Shown here one piece after another: positions 30,046-37,610 of a stretch of DNA of 64,000 nucleotides. The DNA lies in NCBI GenBank assembly GCA_964408735.1, contig CAYPAX010000008.1:1-64000 (forward strand), written 5' to 3'. Below the pieces are notes generated by a model. That model did not search any database and was not told where the DNA came from. It saw only the letters and a program-made list of their open reading frames with translations. Both the position numbers and the translations under genes were made by a program. Position 1 is the stretch's first letter, and every line of letters begins with the position of its first letter. Source of the stretch: UBA7887 sp964408735 (GTDB lineage Bacteria; Pseudomonadota; Alphaproteobacteria; UBA7887).

Positions 30046-30859
30046 AGCACGGCGGCAATCAACATCACGGCGGAGAAGCCGAAGCGCATGGCGATCAGCG
30101 TCGCCAGCATGGCGCTGAGCACCGAGGCGCAGCCGTTCACGCCCCAGGCCCAGGGCACCAGCGCCGGGGTCGCCTGGCGCACTTGTGCCAGGCCGAGCGG
30201 GAAGGGCATGCCCATGAAGAAGGCCAGCGGCGCGATGACGGCGATGGCGACAGCGAATTTCGCGGCGGTGGGAACGGTTGCCAAGGCAGCGAAGACCTCT
30301 GGCAGCAGCCAGGGATAGGAGAGCGACAGAATGGCGATGGCGGCGACCGCAAGGGGGATGGCGAAGCGCTGCGAGACGGCACTGCCCAGGCCGGAGAAGA
30401 CCAGGAAGCCGGCGAGCGCCGCCGCCACAGCATAGACCGGGTGGCTGAGGAACAGCACCAGCGTCTGGATCACGGCGATCTCGATGAAGAGATATAGCCG
30501 GCGCCGAAGAAGAACGGCACCACCAGTGCGACATACATCGCTGGCAGGGCGGCCAGCTGCCAGGGATTCCAGAGCACCGCCTTGGCGTTGAAGGGAATGG
30601 CCTGGGCGGCGAGGAAGGCGAGCGGGGCGGTAATCGCGAACAACAACGCCGTGCCTGCGAAGCCCGCCGTGGCGTGGCGGTGCAACCAGCCTTGGGTCAG
30701 GGCGATGACACTGCCGCTGGCGCCGAAGCCGAGCAGGGCGATGCTGATCGCCATGAAGGCGAAGTGATGCCACTGCACGATGGCGAACAGGCGCACCAGC
30801 AGCACTTCGTAGGCGAGCACCGCGGCGGAGACCAGCGCCAGCGCCAGGTTCGCGGTCAT
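30012..30859 (-). pseudogene. Spermidine-synthase-like multi-span membrane protein, internally deleted and frameshifted
   Basis: The first part (from the ATG at 30859) reads MTANLALALVSAAVLAYEVL and runs through about five membrane helices to PFFFGAGYI. The frame then breaks near 30488-30495. The other frame picks up at LYLFIEIAVIQTLVLFLSHP and continues through more helices to the stop. In intact relatives these two parts flank a large soluble aminopropyltransferase-like domain in a protein of roughly 700-800 residues. That whole middle part is missing here. The join falls in a short GGCTATATCTCTTC segment. The start overlaps the pcm stop as ATGA. I infer a real deletion, not a sequencing error, because hundreds of codons are gone. 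Confidence 0.72.
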
Positions 30860-31584
30860 TCGCGCGGGCGGGTCAGCGGCACGAAGCGCACCGGCAGCAG
30901 CTGACGCGTGGTGACGGCGCCTGCCGCATCCTTCTCCACGAGTGTCAGGAATTGCGGCCCGTAGACGTCGCCGACCGGGATCACCATGCGCCCGCCTGGC
31001 TTGAGCTGCTGCACCAGCGGCGGCGGCACGTGGCCCGCCGCGGCGGTGACGGTGATGCCGTCGAAGGGCCCGCACTCGGGCCAGCCCATGTAGCCGTCGC
31101 CGATGCGCGCGCGCACGTTGTCGTAGCCGAGCTCTGCCAGGCGCGCGGCGGCGCTCTCGCCGAGCGGCGCGATGATCTCCATGCTGCAGACTTCCGTTAC
31201 CAGCGGCGCCAGCACCGCCGCCTGGTAGCCCGAGCCGGTGCCGATCTCGAGCACTCTGGCCTCCGGCCCGACACCCAGCAGCTCGGTCATCAGGGCGACG
31301 ATGAAGGGCTGCGAGATGGTCTGGCCGTGGCCGATCGGCAGCGGCGTGTCGGCATAGGCGTCACGGCGGTAGGCCTCGGGCACGAAAAGGTGCCGCGGCA
31401 CGGTTTTCATCACGGCCAGCACTTCCGGCGAGATCAGCTCGCCGGACGGCGCAAGAGAGTCCGCATGGCGCTCGATGACGCGCACCATCAGCGCCCGCGC
31501 CTCCGCCCAGCCATCGTCGGCAATGGCTGGTGTGGTCCACAGGGCGGCAAAGCAGAGCAGTGCTATGAGCGGTGGCTGTCTCAT
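30856..31584 (-). CDS. pcm: Protein-L-isoaspartate O-methyltransferase, exported form
   Basis: A 242-residue SAM-dependent enzyme that methylates isoaspartyl residues so damaged proteins can be repaired. Motif I is VLEIGTGSGYQ; the family segments PLPIGHGQTISQP and LKPGGRMVIPVG are intact. Unusually, it begins with a signal peptide (MRQPPLIALLCFAALWTTPA), suggesting periplasmic action, where SAM supply would be a problem; some proteobacteria do carry such forms. The ATG at 31584 is chosen because the signal peptide starts there. It is coupled by ATGA to the broken spermidine-synthase-like gene. Confidence 0.88.
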   Translation of the reverse strand: MRQPPLIALLCFAALWTTPAIADDGWAEARALMVRVIERHADSLAPSGELISPEVLAVMKTVPRHLFVPEAYRRDAYADTPLPIGHGQTISQPFIVALMTELLGVGPEARVLEIGTGSGYQAAVLAPLVTEVCSMEIIAPLGESAAARLAELGYDNVRARIGDGYMGWPECGPFDGITVTAAAGHVPPPLVQQLKPGGRMVIPVGDVYGPQFLTLVEKDAAGAVTTRQLLPVRFVPLTRPRE

Positions 31585-31656
31585 GATCGTTTCCAGCTGT
31601 GGGCCATGATGGTACGCCTTGTCATAGCCCGCGTCATCGCCAAGGAGGGAAACGAC

Positions 31657-32436
31657 ATGGATCTGGGGATTGCCGGCCGCAAGGCCATTGTCTGTGCATC
31701 CAGCAAGGGGCTGGGGCGCGCCTGTGCCCAGTCCCTGGCGCGCGAGGGGGTCGATCTGGTGGTCAATGGGCGCGGGCCCGAGGCGCTGGAGCAAACCGCC
31801 GCGGATATTCGCGCCGAGAGCGGCGTGGCGGTGACCGCTGTGGCCTGCGATGCCACGACGCCCGAGGGCCAGCAGGCCCTGCTCGCGGCCTGTCCCGAGC
31901 CGGATATTCTGGTCAACAATGCGGGCGGGCCGCCGCCCGGCGATTTTCGCGACTGGGATCGGGAGGACTGGCAGGAGGCGCTGGTGGCCAACATGCTCGC
32001 GCCCATCGAGCTCATGAAGGCGACCGTCGACGGCATGATGGCGCGCGGTTTCGGGCGCATCGTCAACATCACCTCGGCCTCGACCAAATGCCCGATCCCC
32101 GACCTCGGCATGTCGAACGGCGCGCGCACCGGGCTGGCCGGCTTCGTGGCCGGGCTGGCGCGCCAGACCGTGCGCCGCAACGTCACCATCAACTCGCTTT
32201 TGCCCGGCGCCTTCGTTACCGACCGCATGCGCCAGCACATGACCTATACCGGCGCCCAGCAGGGCATGGACTTCGAGACCTTCGCCGCGGCGGCGGCGGA
32301 ACAGAACCCGGCCGGCCGGCTCGGTGACCCGGCGGAATTCGGCGACGCCTGCGCCTTTCTCTGTGCCGCGCAGTCGGGCTATGTCACCGGCCAGCACTAC
32401 CTGATGGACGGCGGCAACTTCCGCGGCACCTTTTGA
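31657..32436 (+). CDS. SDR family protein with substituted catalytic residues
   Basis: A 259-residue SDR fold. The cofactor loop is CASSKGLGR, followed by NNAGG and a C-terminal YLMDGGN. At the active site the usual YxxxK is replaced: the segment reads PDLGMSNGARTGLAGF. Aligning on the glycine-phenylalanine end puts Ser where Tyr should be and Arg where Lys should be. The catalytic serine region (NITSAST) remains. Such SDRs may use other chemistry or may bind without reducing. AAGGAGG sits nine bases before the ATG. It is the first gene of the mutase operon, 62 bases before a second, normal SDR. Confidence 0.88.
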   Translation: MDLGIAGRKAIVCASSKGLGRACAQSLAREGVDLVVNGRGPEALEQTAADIRAESGVAVTAVACDATTPEGQQALLAACPEPDILVNNAGGPPPGDFRDWDREDWQEALVANMLAPIELMKATVDGMMARGFGRIVNITSASTKCPIPDLGMSNGARTGLAGFVAGLARQTVRRNVTINSLLPGAFVTDRMRQHMTYTGAQQGMDFETFAAAAAEQNPAGRLGDPAEFGDACAFLCAAQSGYVTGQHYLMDGGNFRGTF

Positions 32437-32498
32437 CGCCGGCGGGATAACCTCGGTTAAGGTGGTGCGCACAGGCTGGCGGCATCCTCGGGGGTAAC

Positions 32499-33293
32499 AT
32501 GGCAGAACGCAGGACGGCACTGGTGACGGGGGCGGCGCGGGGCATCGGCCGCGCCATCGCGACACGATTGGTGCAGCGCGGCGACCGTGTCGCGCTTATC
32601 GACATCGCCCCCGATGTCGCGGCGACCGCCGACGCTATCGGTGCGGCCGTTGCCGTGCAGGCGGACGTCAGCGACGCCGACGCGGTGGCCGAGGCGGTTC
32701 GAGAGGTCGGTCCCGTCGAGATATTGGTCAACAATGCCGGGCTGGTGAAGAACATCGCGCCCGTCGGCCGCATGACCAGCGAGGCCTGGGAGACGGAGCT
32801 GGCGGTCAATCTCGGCGGGCCGTTCAACCTCATCCGGGCGGTCATCGGACCGATGGTCGAGGCGGGCTGGGGGCGCATCGTCAACATATCGTCCGTGGCA
32901 GCGCGCGGGGGCTTGCATTACCAGGCCGGCTACGGCGCCTCGAAGGCCGGGCTGCTCAGCCTCACCCACACCGTGACCCTGGAATATGCCCGCCACGGCA
33001 TCACCTGCAACGCGATCCTCCCGGGCGTGATCGAGACCGAGAACGTCAAGGCCATGCCGCGGGCCATACGGGATTCGGTCATCGCCAGCGCGCCGGCGCG
33101 GCGCCTCGGCAAGGTCGAGGAGGTGGCGTATCTCGTCGCCTTCCTGGCCTCGGAAGAGGCCGGCTACATCAGCGGCGCGGAGATCGATATCGACGGCGGC
33201 ACGCGTCTGAGTGCCATCACGCTCGGCAGCCGCAGCGAGTTGAAGGAGCGCGCCGAAGCCCTTGCCAGGGCACTCGAGGAGAGCGAGTCATGA
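32499..33293 (+). CDS. SDR family oxidoreductase (FabG-like)
   Basis: A 264-residue classical SDR with a complete active site: TGAARGIGR cofactor loop, NNAG, NISSVAARGG with the catalytic serine, and YGASK. The C-terminus is longer than usual by about 20 residues (SRSELKERAEALARALEESE). It probably interconverts a hydroxyacyl and a ketoacyl group on the substrate or product of the adjacent mutase. Its stop overlaps the mutase start by four bases (ATGA), so the two are translationally coupled. Confidence 0.92.
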   Translation: MAERRTALVTGAARGIGRAIATRLVQRGDRVALIDIAPDVAATADAIGAAVAVQADVSDADAVAEAVREVGPVEILVNNAGLVKNIAPVGRMTSEAWETELAVNLGGPFNLIRAVIGPMVEAGWGRIVNISSVAARGGLHYQAGYGASKAGLLSLTHTVTLEYARHGITCNAILPGVIETENVKAMPRAIRDSVIASAPARRLGKVEEVAYLVAFLASEEAGYISGAEIDIDGGTRLSAITLGSRSELKERAEALARALEESES

Positions 33294-34873
33294 GCGAACA
33301 AACCAGCTATTCCGGCATTCCGCTCGAGCCTTTCTATGCGCCCGAGGGCGAGAGCGAGGCCCCCGGCGCCTATCCCTACACCCGCGGCAAGCGCCTGCCG
33401 CGCCCGGGCCAGTCGTGGATATTGCGCGAGCTTTCCGGCGAGGGCACGGCCGAGCGCTCCAATGCCCAGTTCAAGTCGCTGATCGCCAAGGGCCAGCAGG
33501 GCCTAGACGTCATCGGCGATTCGCCGACCATGGCCATGCTCGATGCGGACCATCCCCACGCCGTGCACGCGGTGGGCACGCAAGGCGTCTCGCTGTGCTG
33601 CCGCGCCGACTACGAGGCGCTCTACCGCGACCTGCCGTTGGATAGCTTGAGTTTTTCGCAATCCCTGCCCTCGGTGGCGGCGATCGCCGGATTGTATCTG
33701 GTCGCCACGGCGCGCGGCGTGCCGGCGGAGAAGCTGCGCGGCTCTGCCATTCAGGTCGCCTTGTACGAGGACGATTGCTGCTATTCGCGCCACCTGCCGC
33801 TGGCCTTGCGCACGCGCCTGGCCACGGACTCGATCGCCTTTGCCACGGCGAAGATGCCGAAATTCCACGCCCTGCTGGAGGACACCTATTATTTCAGCGA
33901 GACAGGCCTCGAGTCGGTCGAGGAAATGGCGTTGGGCTTCGTCGAGCTGCGCTTCTACATCCGCGAGCTGATCAAGCGCGGCATCGACGTCGACGCCTTC
34001 GCCCCGCGCATCGGCATATTGCTGACCTGCCGCATGGACCTGTTCGAGGAGATCGCCAAGATCCGCGCCTCACGCCGGCTCTATGCGCGCATGATGAAAG
34101 ACGAGTTCGGCGCCCGCGATGAACGCTCCATGGCGCTGACCGTGACCGCGCATACCTCGGGGCTCACCATGACGGCGCAGCAGCCGGTCAACAATGTCGC
34201 GCGCGGCGGCATGCAGGCGCTGGCCATGGCGCTCGCCGGCGTCCAGGCGATGGAGATCTCGACCTTCGACGAGGCCTACCGCACGCCGAGCGAGGAGGCC
34301 CATCTGGTGGGCCTGCGCACCCAGCAGATCGTGCAGCTGGAGACCAACGTCACCAAGGTGGCGGACCCCCTGGGCGGCTCCTACTATGTCGAGGCGCTGA
34401 CCGACGAGATGGAGCGGCGGATTGCCGCCGAGGTCGCGCGTATCGAGGCCGCGGGCGATATCGCCGAGCTTGCCGAACAGGGCTATTTCCGGCACATCTT
34501 CGCCACTGCCATGGAGCGCCTGGGCCGCGATCTCGCCGACGGCACCCTGCAGCGCGTCGGCGACACTTGCCATACCGTGCCCGAGGACGAGGACCGCATG
34601 CTCAAGGACGCCGCCGAGGTGAAGATCGAGCCCTATCGCGAGCAGATCGATCGCATCCGCGACTTCAAGGGCAGCCGCGACCAGGAAAGCGTCAAGCAGG
34701 CGCTCGGTGCCCTGCACGATGCCGCGCGTGAGCCCGACCGCGACCTCATGGCGCCCTATGTCGCCGCACTTGCTGCCGATGCAACGGTTGGCGAGACCGC
34801 CGGCGTGCTGCGCCAGGCCTACGGCCAGCCCTACGATCCCCTGGCGCGGCTGCCGTCGCCGCTCGATGGCTGA
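33290..34873 (+). CDS. B12-dependent acyl-CoA mutase, large (substrate) subunit, divergent
   Basis: A 527-residue catalytic subunit of the methylmalonyl-CoA mutase superfamily, a TIM barrel without its own B12 domain. Anchors of the family are visible: AYPYTRGK, ERSNAQFKSLIAKGQQGL, ADHP, VGTQGV, FAPRIGIL and VADPLGGSYYVE. Residues that set substrate choice differ from methylmalonyl-CoA mutase. By eye, R46 and R176 match R87 and R207, but Y89 becomes L48, A116 becomes I75 and H244 becomes Y201. It is therefore not a standard methylmalonyl-, and by the same sites not a 2-hydroxyisobutyryl-CoA, mutase. It is coupled to the SDR upstream and overlaps its small subunit. Confidence 0.85.
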   Translation: MSEQTSYSGIPLEPFYAPEGESEAPGAYPYTRGKRLPRPGQSWILRELSGEGTAERSNAQFKSLIAKGQQGLDVIGDSPTMAMLDADHPHAVHAVGTQGVSLCCRADYEALYRDLPLDSLSFSQSLPSVAAIAGLYLVATARGVPAEKLRGSAIQVALYEDDCCYSRHLPLALRTRLATDSIAFATAKMPKFHALLEDTYYFSETGLESVEEMALGFVELRFYIRELIKRGIDVDAFAPRIGILLTCRMDLFEEIAKIRASRRLYARMMKDEFGARDERSMALTVTAHTSGLTMTAQQPVNNVARGGMQALAMALAGVQAMEISTFDEAYRTPSEEAHLVGLRTQQIVQLETNVTKVADPLGGSYYVEALTDEMERRIAAEVARIEAAGDIAELAEQGYFRHIFATAMERLGRDLADGTLQRVGDTCHTVPEDEDRMLKDAAEVKIEPYREQIDRIRDFKGSRDQESVKQALGALHDAAREPDRDLMAPYVAALAADATVGETAGVLRQAYGQPYDPLARLPSPLDG

Positions 34874-35285
34874 GATGGCGCGCCCGATCAAGATCCTCGT
34901 CGCCATCCTCGGCACCGACCAGCACGAGGTCGGCGCCCTGGCGGTCTCGGCCTTGCTGCGCGATGCCGGCATGGAGGTGATCTACAGCGGCCGCTTCAAC
35001 CTGCCCGCCGGAGTCGTCACCAGCGCCGTGCAGGAGGATGTGGACGTGATTGGCATCAGCGCCCATTCCTGGGAATATCTGCATTACCTGGACGATATCT
35101 TCGCCGGCCTGGCGGAGGCGGGGGCGGACATTCCGGTGGTCGTCGGCGGCTCGGTGGTGACGCCGGGCGACAAGGCCAAGGTGCTGGCGCAAGGGGTTGC
35201 GGCGGCGTTCGGCCCCACCGACAGCGCGGCGGAGATCGTTGCCGAGATCCGCCGGCTCGCGGCGGCGGAGGAGGAGATTCAATGA
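34866..35285 (+). CDS. B12-binding small subunit of acyl-CoA mutase
   Basis: A 139-residue cobalamin-binding Rossmann domain. The base-off/His-on motif DxHxxG is D18, H20 and G23 in GTDQHEVGALAV; the later ISAHSWEY and VVGGSV segments match the other B12-contact loops. Together with the preceding gene it rebuilds a two-subunit mutase of the HcmAB/IcmAB kind. The ATG at 34866 overlaps the large-subunit stop by eight bases; a second in-frame ATG at 34875 is possible. The next gene starts within its stop (ATGA). No MeaB-type chaperone gene is in the window. Confidence 0.9.
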   Translation: MAEMARPIKILVAILGTDQHEVGALAVSALLRDAGMEVIYSGRFNLPAGVVTSAVQEDVDVIGISAHSWEYLHYLDDIFAGLAEAGADIPVVVGGSVVTPGDKAKVLAQGVAAAFGPTDSAAEIVAEIRRLAAAEEEIQ

Positions 35286-35656
35286 CCGACAATGAGGTAG
35301 CCGCGCGCCTGGGTCACCTGCCGGCGCTGGTCAACGGCAATATGGCGCTGGTGCGGCGCGGGCGGACCCTCAACGAGACCATTCTGGTCGGGGCGGGGGA
35401 TATCCCGGTGTATGTCACGGTGAGCGGCGGCGAGGTCGCCGAGGTGGCGCGCGGGCCGGTGCTGATGCGCTCGTGGCGCTTCGCCATCCGGGCAAGTGCC
35501 GAGGCCTGGGGGCGCTTCTGGCAGCCCATGCCGGAGCCCGGCTTCCACGACATCCTTGCCATGACACGGTTCGGCCATGCCACCATCGAGGGCGATTTGC
35601 AGCCGCTGATGGCGCATCTGCGCTACGTCAAGGAGTTGCTGGAGGCGCCGCGATGA
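35282..35656 (+). CDS. Small SCP2-like protein in the mutase operon
   Basis: A 124-residue soluble protein without a signal peptide. The C-terminal half (RFGHATIEGDLQPLMAHLRY) has the shape of an SCP2 sterol-carrier-type lipid-binding domain, where a G-x-x-x-I-E-G-D-L turn precedes the last helix. The resemblance is by pattern only. The N-terminal part (NGNMALVRRGRTLNETILVG) would form the first strands of such a fold. It overlaps both neighbours by four bases (ATGA), so it is made together with the mutase and the hydrolase. I infer a role in binding or presenting the acyl substrate. Confidence 0.65.
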   Translation: MTDNEVAARLGHLPALVNGNMALVRRGRTLNETILVGAGDIPVYVTVSGGEVAEVARGPVLMRSWRFAIRASAEAWGRFWQPMPEPGFHDILAMTRFGHATIEGDLQPLMAHLRYVKELLEAPR

Positions 35657-36501
35657 GCCTGGCATTCGAGCCCATCACGGGGCGCTACGCCACGCTGAGC
35701 CTGGCGGGCAGGCCCTGCCGCATCTATCTGGAAGAGGCGGGCAGCGGCATCCCCTTGCTCTGCCTGCACACCGCCGGCGCCGATAGCCGCCAGTATCGCC
35801 ACTTGATGCTCGACGAGGCCGTGACGGATCGCTTTCGGGTGATCGCCTTCGATCTTCCCTGGCACGGCAAGTCCCTGCCGCCGCCCGGCTACGAGGACGA
35901 GGAATATCGCCTGACCACCGCGTCCTATGTCGAAGCCATCCTCGCCGTTGCCGTCGGGCTCGACTTGCAGGACCCGGTGCTCATGGGCTGCTCCATGGGC
36001 GGACGCATCGTGCTGGAGATTGCGGCCCGCCACGCGGAACGCTTCCGCGCCCTGATCGGCGTCGAGTGCGCCGACCACCAGACGCCCTGGTACGACACCG
36101 ACTGGCTGCACCGCGGCGACGTGCACGGCGGCGAGGTCTGCGCCGCCATGATCTCAGGCCTGGTCGCGCCCCAGTCGCCCGCCCAATACCGCTGGGAGAC
36201 CCTCTGGGGCTACCTGCAAAGCGGCCCCGGCATCTTCAAGGGCGACCTGCATTTCTACCGCGAGGATTCCGACTTCCGCGACCGCGCCGCCCTGATCGAC
36301 ACAGCGGTTTGCCCACTCTATCTGCTGACCGGCGAATACGACTTCTCCTGCACCCCCGAGGACACCCTGCGCACCGCTGCCGCCATCCCCGGTGCCAAGG
36401 CAACCATCATGAGGGAACTCGGCCATTTCCCCATGAGCGAGAACCCGGCGCGCTTCCACGAATATCTGATGCCGGTGCTGGCGGAGATTTGCGCGAAATA
36501 G
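35653..36501 (+). CDS. Alpha/beta hydrolase
   Basis: A 282-residue alpha/beta hydrolase. The nucleophile elbow is GCSMGG, the acid is probably D in LTGEYDFSCTPED and the histidine is in LGHFPMSENP. The N-terminal HTAGADSRQY supplies the oxyanion loop. Members split esters, thioesters or C-C bonds. As the last gene of the coupled mutase operon it may release an acid from its CoA ester or open the substrate before activation. It ends just before the repeats of the RAYT element, which may now act as the end of the operon. Confidence 0.88.
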   Translation: MSLAFEPITGRYATLSLAGRPCRIYLEEAGSGIPLLCLHTAGADSRQYRHLMLDEAVTDRFRVIAFDLPWHGKSLPPPGYEDEEYRLTTASYVEAILAVAVGLDLQDPVLMGCSMGGRIVLEIAARHAERFRALIGVECADHQTPWYDTDWLHRGDVHGGEVCAAMISGLVAPQSPAQYRWETLWGYLQSGPGIFKGDLHFYREDSDFRDRAALIDTAVCPLYLLTGEYDFSCTPEDTLRTAAAIPGAKATIMRELGHFPMSENPARFHEYLMPVLAEICAK

Positions 36502-36527
36502 CCTGCGCCGCCGGAATGGGGTCCGCC

Positions 36528-36574
36528 GCCGAATTGGGGTCACGCCGAATTGGGGTCAAGTCTTTCATTTTAGC
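36528..36574 (+). repeat. Left repeat cluster of the RAYT unit
   Basis: GCCGAATTGGGGTCA occurs at 36528-36542 and again at 36544-36558, where it runs on into AAGTCTTTCATTTTAGC to make the full 26-base motif. A weaker third copy (GGAATGGGGTC) lies just before, near 36513. All have the same orientation, with the GGGGTC core followed by AAGTCTTTC. Confidence 0.8.
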
Positions 36575-36628
36575 GTTGATGATTCTATGATTGTCGACGG
36601 CCAAATCATAACAACCGGACCGAACGCC

Positions 36629-37465
36629 ATGGCACGTCCCTTGCGGCTCGACTTTCCCGGCGCGCTTCACCACGTGACGGCGCGGGGCAATGCGCGCCAG
36701 GACATCTTCTTCACGGCCGATGACAGGCAGCATTTTCTCGACAATTTGGGGAAGGTCTGTGAACGACTCGGTTGGATATGCTATGCTTACTGTATGCTCG
36801 ATAACCACTATCATATTCTGATAGAGACGCCGACCGGCGGCCTCGCCCGCGGCATGCGGCAAGTCAACGGTGTCTACACGCAATACGTCAATCGCGTGCA
36901 TGATCGCGTCGGGCACCTCTTTCAGGGGCGCTACGCCTCGATCCTGGTTCACAAGGAGAGCCATCTGCTCGAGCTCTGCCGCTACATCGTGCTCAACCCG
37001 GTCAGGGCCGGCCTGGCCGACGCCGCAGGCGACCATCTGTGGTCGAGCTACCGCGCCACCGCCGGAGCGTCGCGCGGGCCGGCGTGGCTGCATAGCGATG
37101 CAGTATTGAGCCTGTTCGGCGGCGCGCCGCGCACCGCCAGGGCGCGGTATCGGCGATTCGTGGCGGAAGGGGCGGCAAGGCGGCCCTGGGACAATCTGGT
37201 CGATCAGGTCTTTCTCGGGCCGGCCGGCTTCGCTGCCGAGATGAAGGCGCGCGTCGGCGATACCGATGCCCTGACCGAGGTGCCGCAAGCGCAAAGGCGG
37301 GCGCCGGCGCATGGCCTCGACTGGTATGCCGCCGAGACGCCGGACCGCAACGCCGCCATGCTCGCGGCCTGGCAGTCGGGCGATCACACGCAGCAGGCCA
37401 TAGCGCGGCATTTCGGCATTCATTACACCACCGTCTCGCGCCTTCTCAAGCGCCTGGGGGCATAG
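36629..37465 (+). CDS. REP-associated tyrosine transposase (RAYT, Y1_Tnp)
   Basis: A 278-residue IS200/IS605-like single-strand transposase of the RAYT group. The N-terminus MARPLRLDFPGALHHVTARG is the family signature. The HUH metal motif is HYH in LDNHYHILIET, and the catalytic tyrosine is expected in CRYIVLNPVRAGLA. A C-terminal helix-turn-helix (QQAIARHFGIHYTTVSRLLK) is fused on. The ATG at 36629 is chosen for the conserved N-terminus; the frame is open a further 42 bases upstream. RAYTs mobilise and maintain REP palindromes; here the palindromes stand directly on both sides. Confidence 0.92.
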   Translation: MARPLRLDFPGALHHVTARGNARQDIFFTADDRQHFLDNLGKVCERLGWICYAYCMLDNHYHILIETPTGGLARGMRQVNGVYTQYVNRVHDRVGHLFQGRYASILVHKESHLLELCRYIVLNPVRAGLADAAGDHLWSSYRATAGASRGPAWLHSDAVLSLFGGAPRTARARYRRFVAEGAARRPWDNLVDQVFLGPAGFAAEMKARVGDTDALTEVPQAQRRAPAHGLDWYAAETPDRNAAMLAAWQSGDHTQQAIARHFGIHYTTVSRLLKRLGA

Positions 37466-37498
37466 CTGTCCGCGGGCCCGTCTTGGGGTCAGCGGGTT

Positions 37499-37568
37499 TT
37501 GGGGTCAGGTCTTTCCCTTTAGCATATTATGTTTTTCTAAAATGCTAAAATGAAAGACTTGACCCCAA
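37499..37568 (+). repeat. REP-like long palindrome (hairpin)
   Basis: Left arm 37499-37525 pairs with right arm 37542-37568: 24 of 27 positions are complementary, around a 16-base AT-rich loop. The arms carry the same GGGGTCA-GTCTTTC core as the repeats on the other side of the transposase gene. As DNA or RNA this would form a strong hairpin and could also stop transcription leaving the transposase gene. Confidence 0.8.
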
Positions 37569-37605
37569 TCTGGATGAAATGAAAGACTTGACCCCAATCT
37601 GGATG
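37548..37605 (-). repeat. Two head-to-tail 29-base repeats
   Basis: The 29 bases at 37548-37576 are repeated without change at 37577-37605. Each holds GAAAGACTTGACCCCAATC followed by TGGATG. The first copy is part of the right arm of the hairpin; the second touches the 3' end of the NAD-kinase-like gene. Confidence 0.85.
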
Positions 37606-37610
37606 CGCGT

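Larger units (their letters stand above)
36528..37605 (+). mobile_element. RAYT transposase with its flanking palindromic repeats
   Basis: A REP-associated unit: one Y1 transposase gene flanked by copies of a 26-base sequence. The left copy (36549-36574) is a perfect inverted match to the right copy (37544-37569). Extra partial copies lie on both sides. The unit sits between the mutase operon and the NrtR regulon without breaking a recognisable gene. Outer limits are set from the last repeat seen on each side and are approximate. Confidence 0.75.

Noticed and set aside
33290..35285. Naming the mutase as methylmalonyl-CoA or 2-hydroxyisobutyryl-CoA mutase
   Set aside because: Substrate-contact positions (Leu48, Ile75, Tyr201) do not agree with either, so only the superfamily is claimed.
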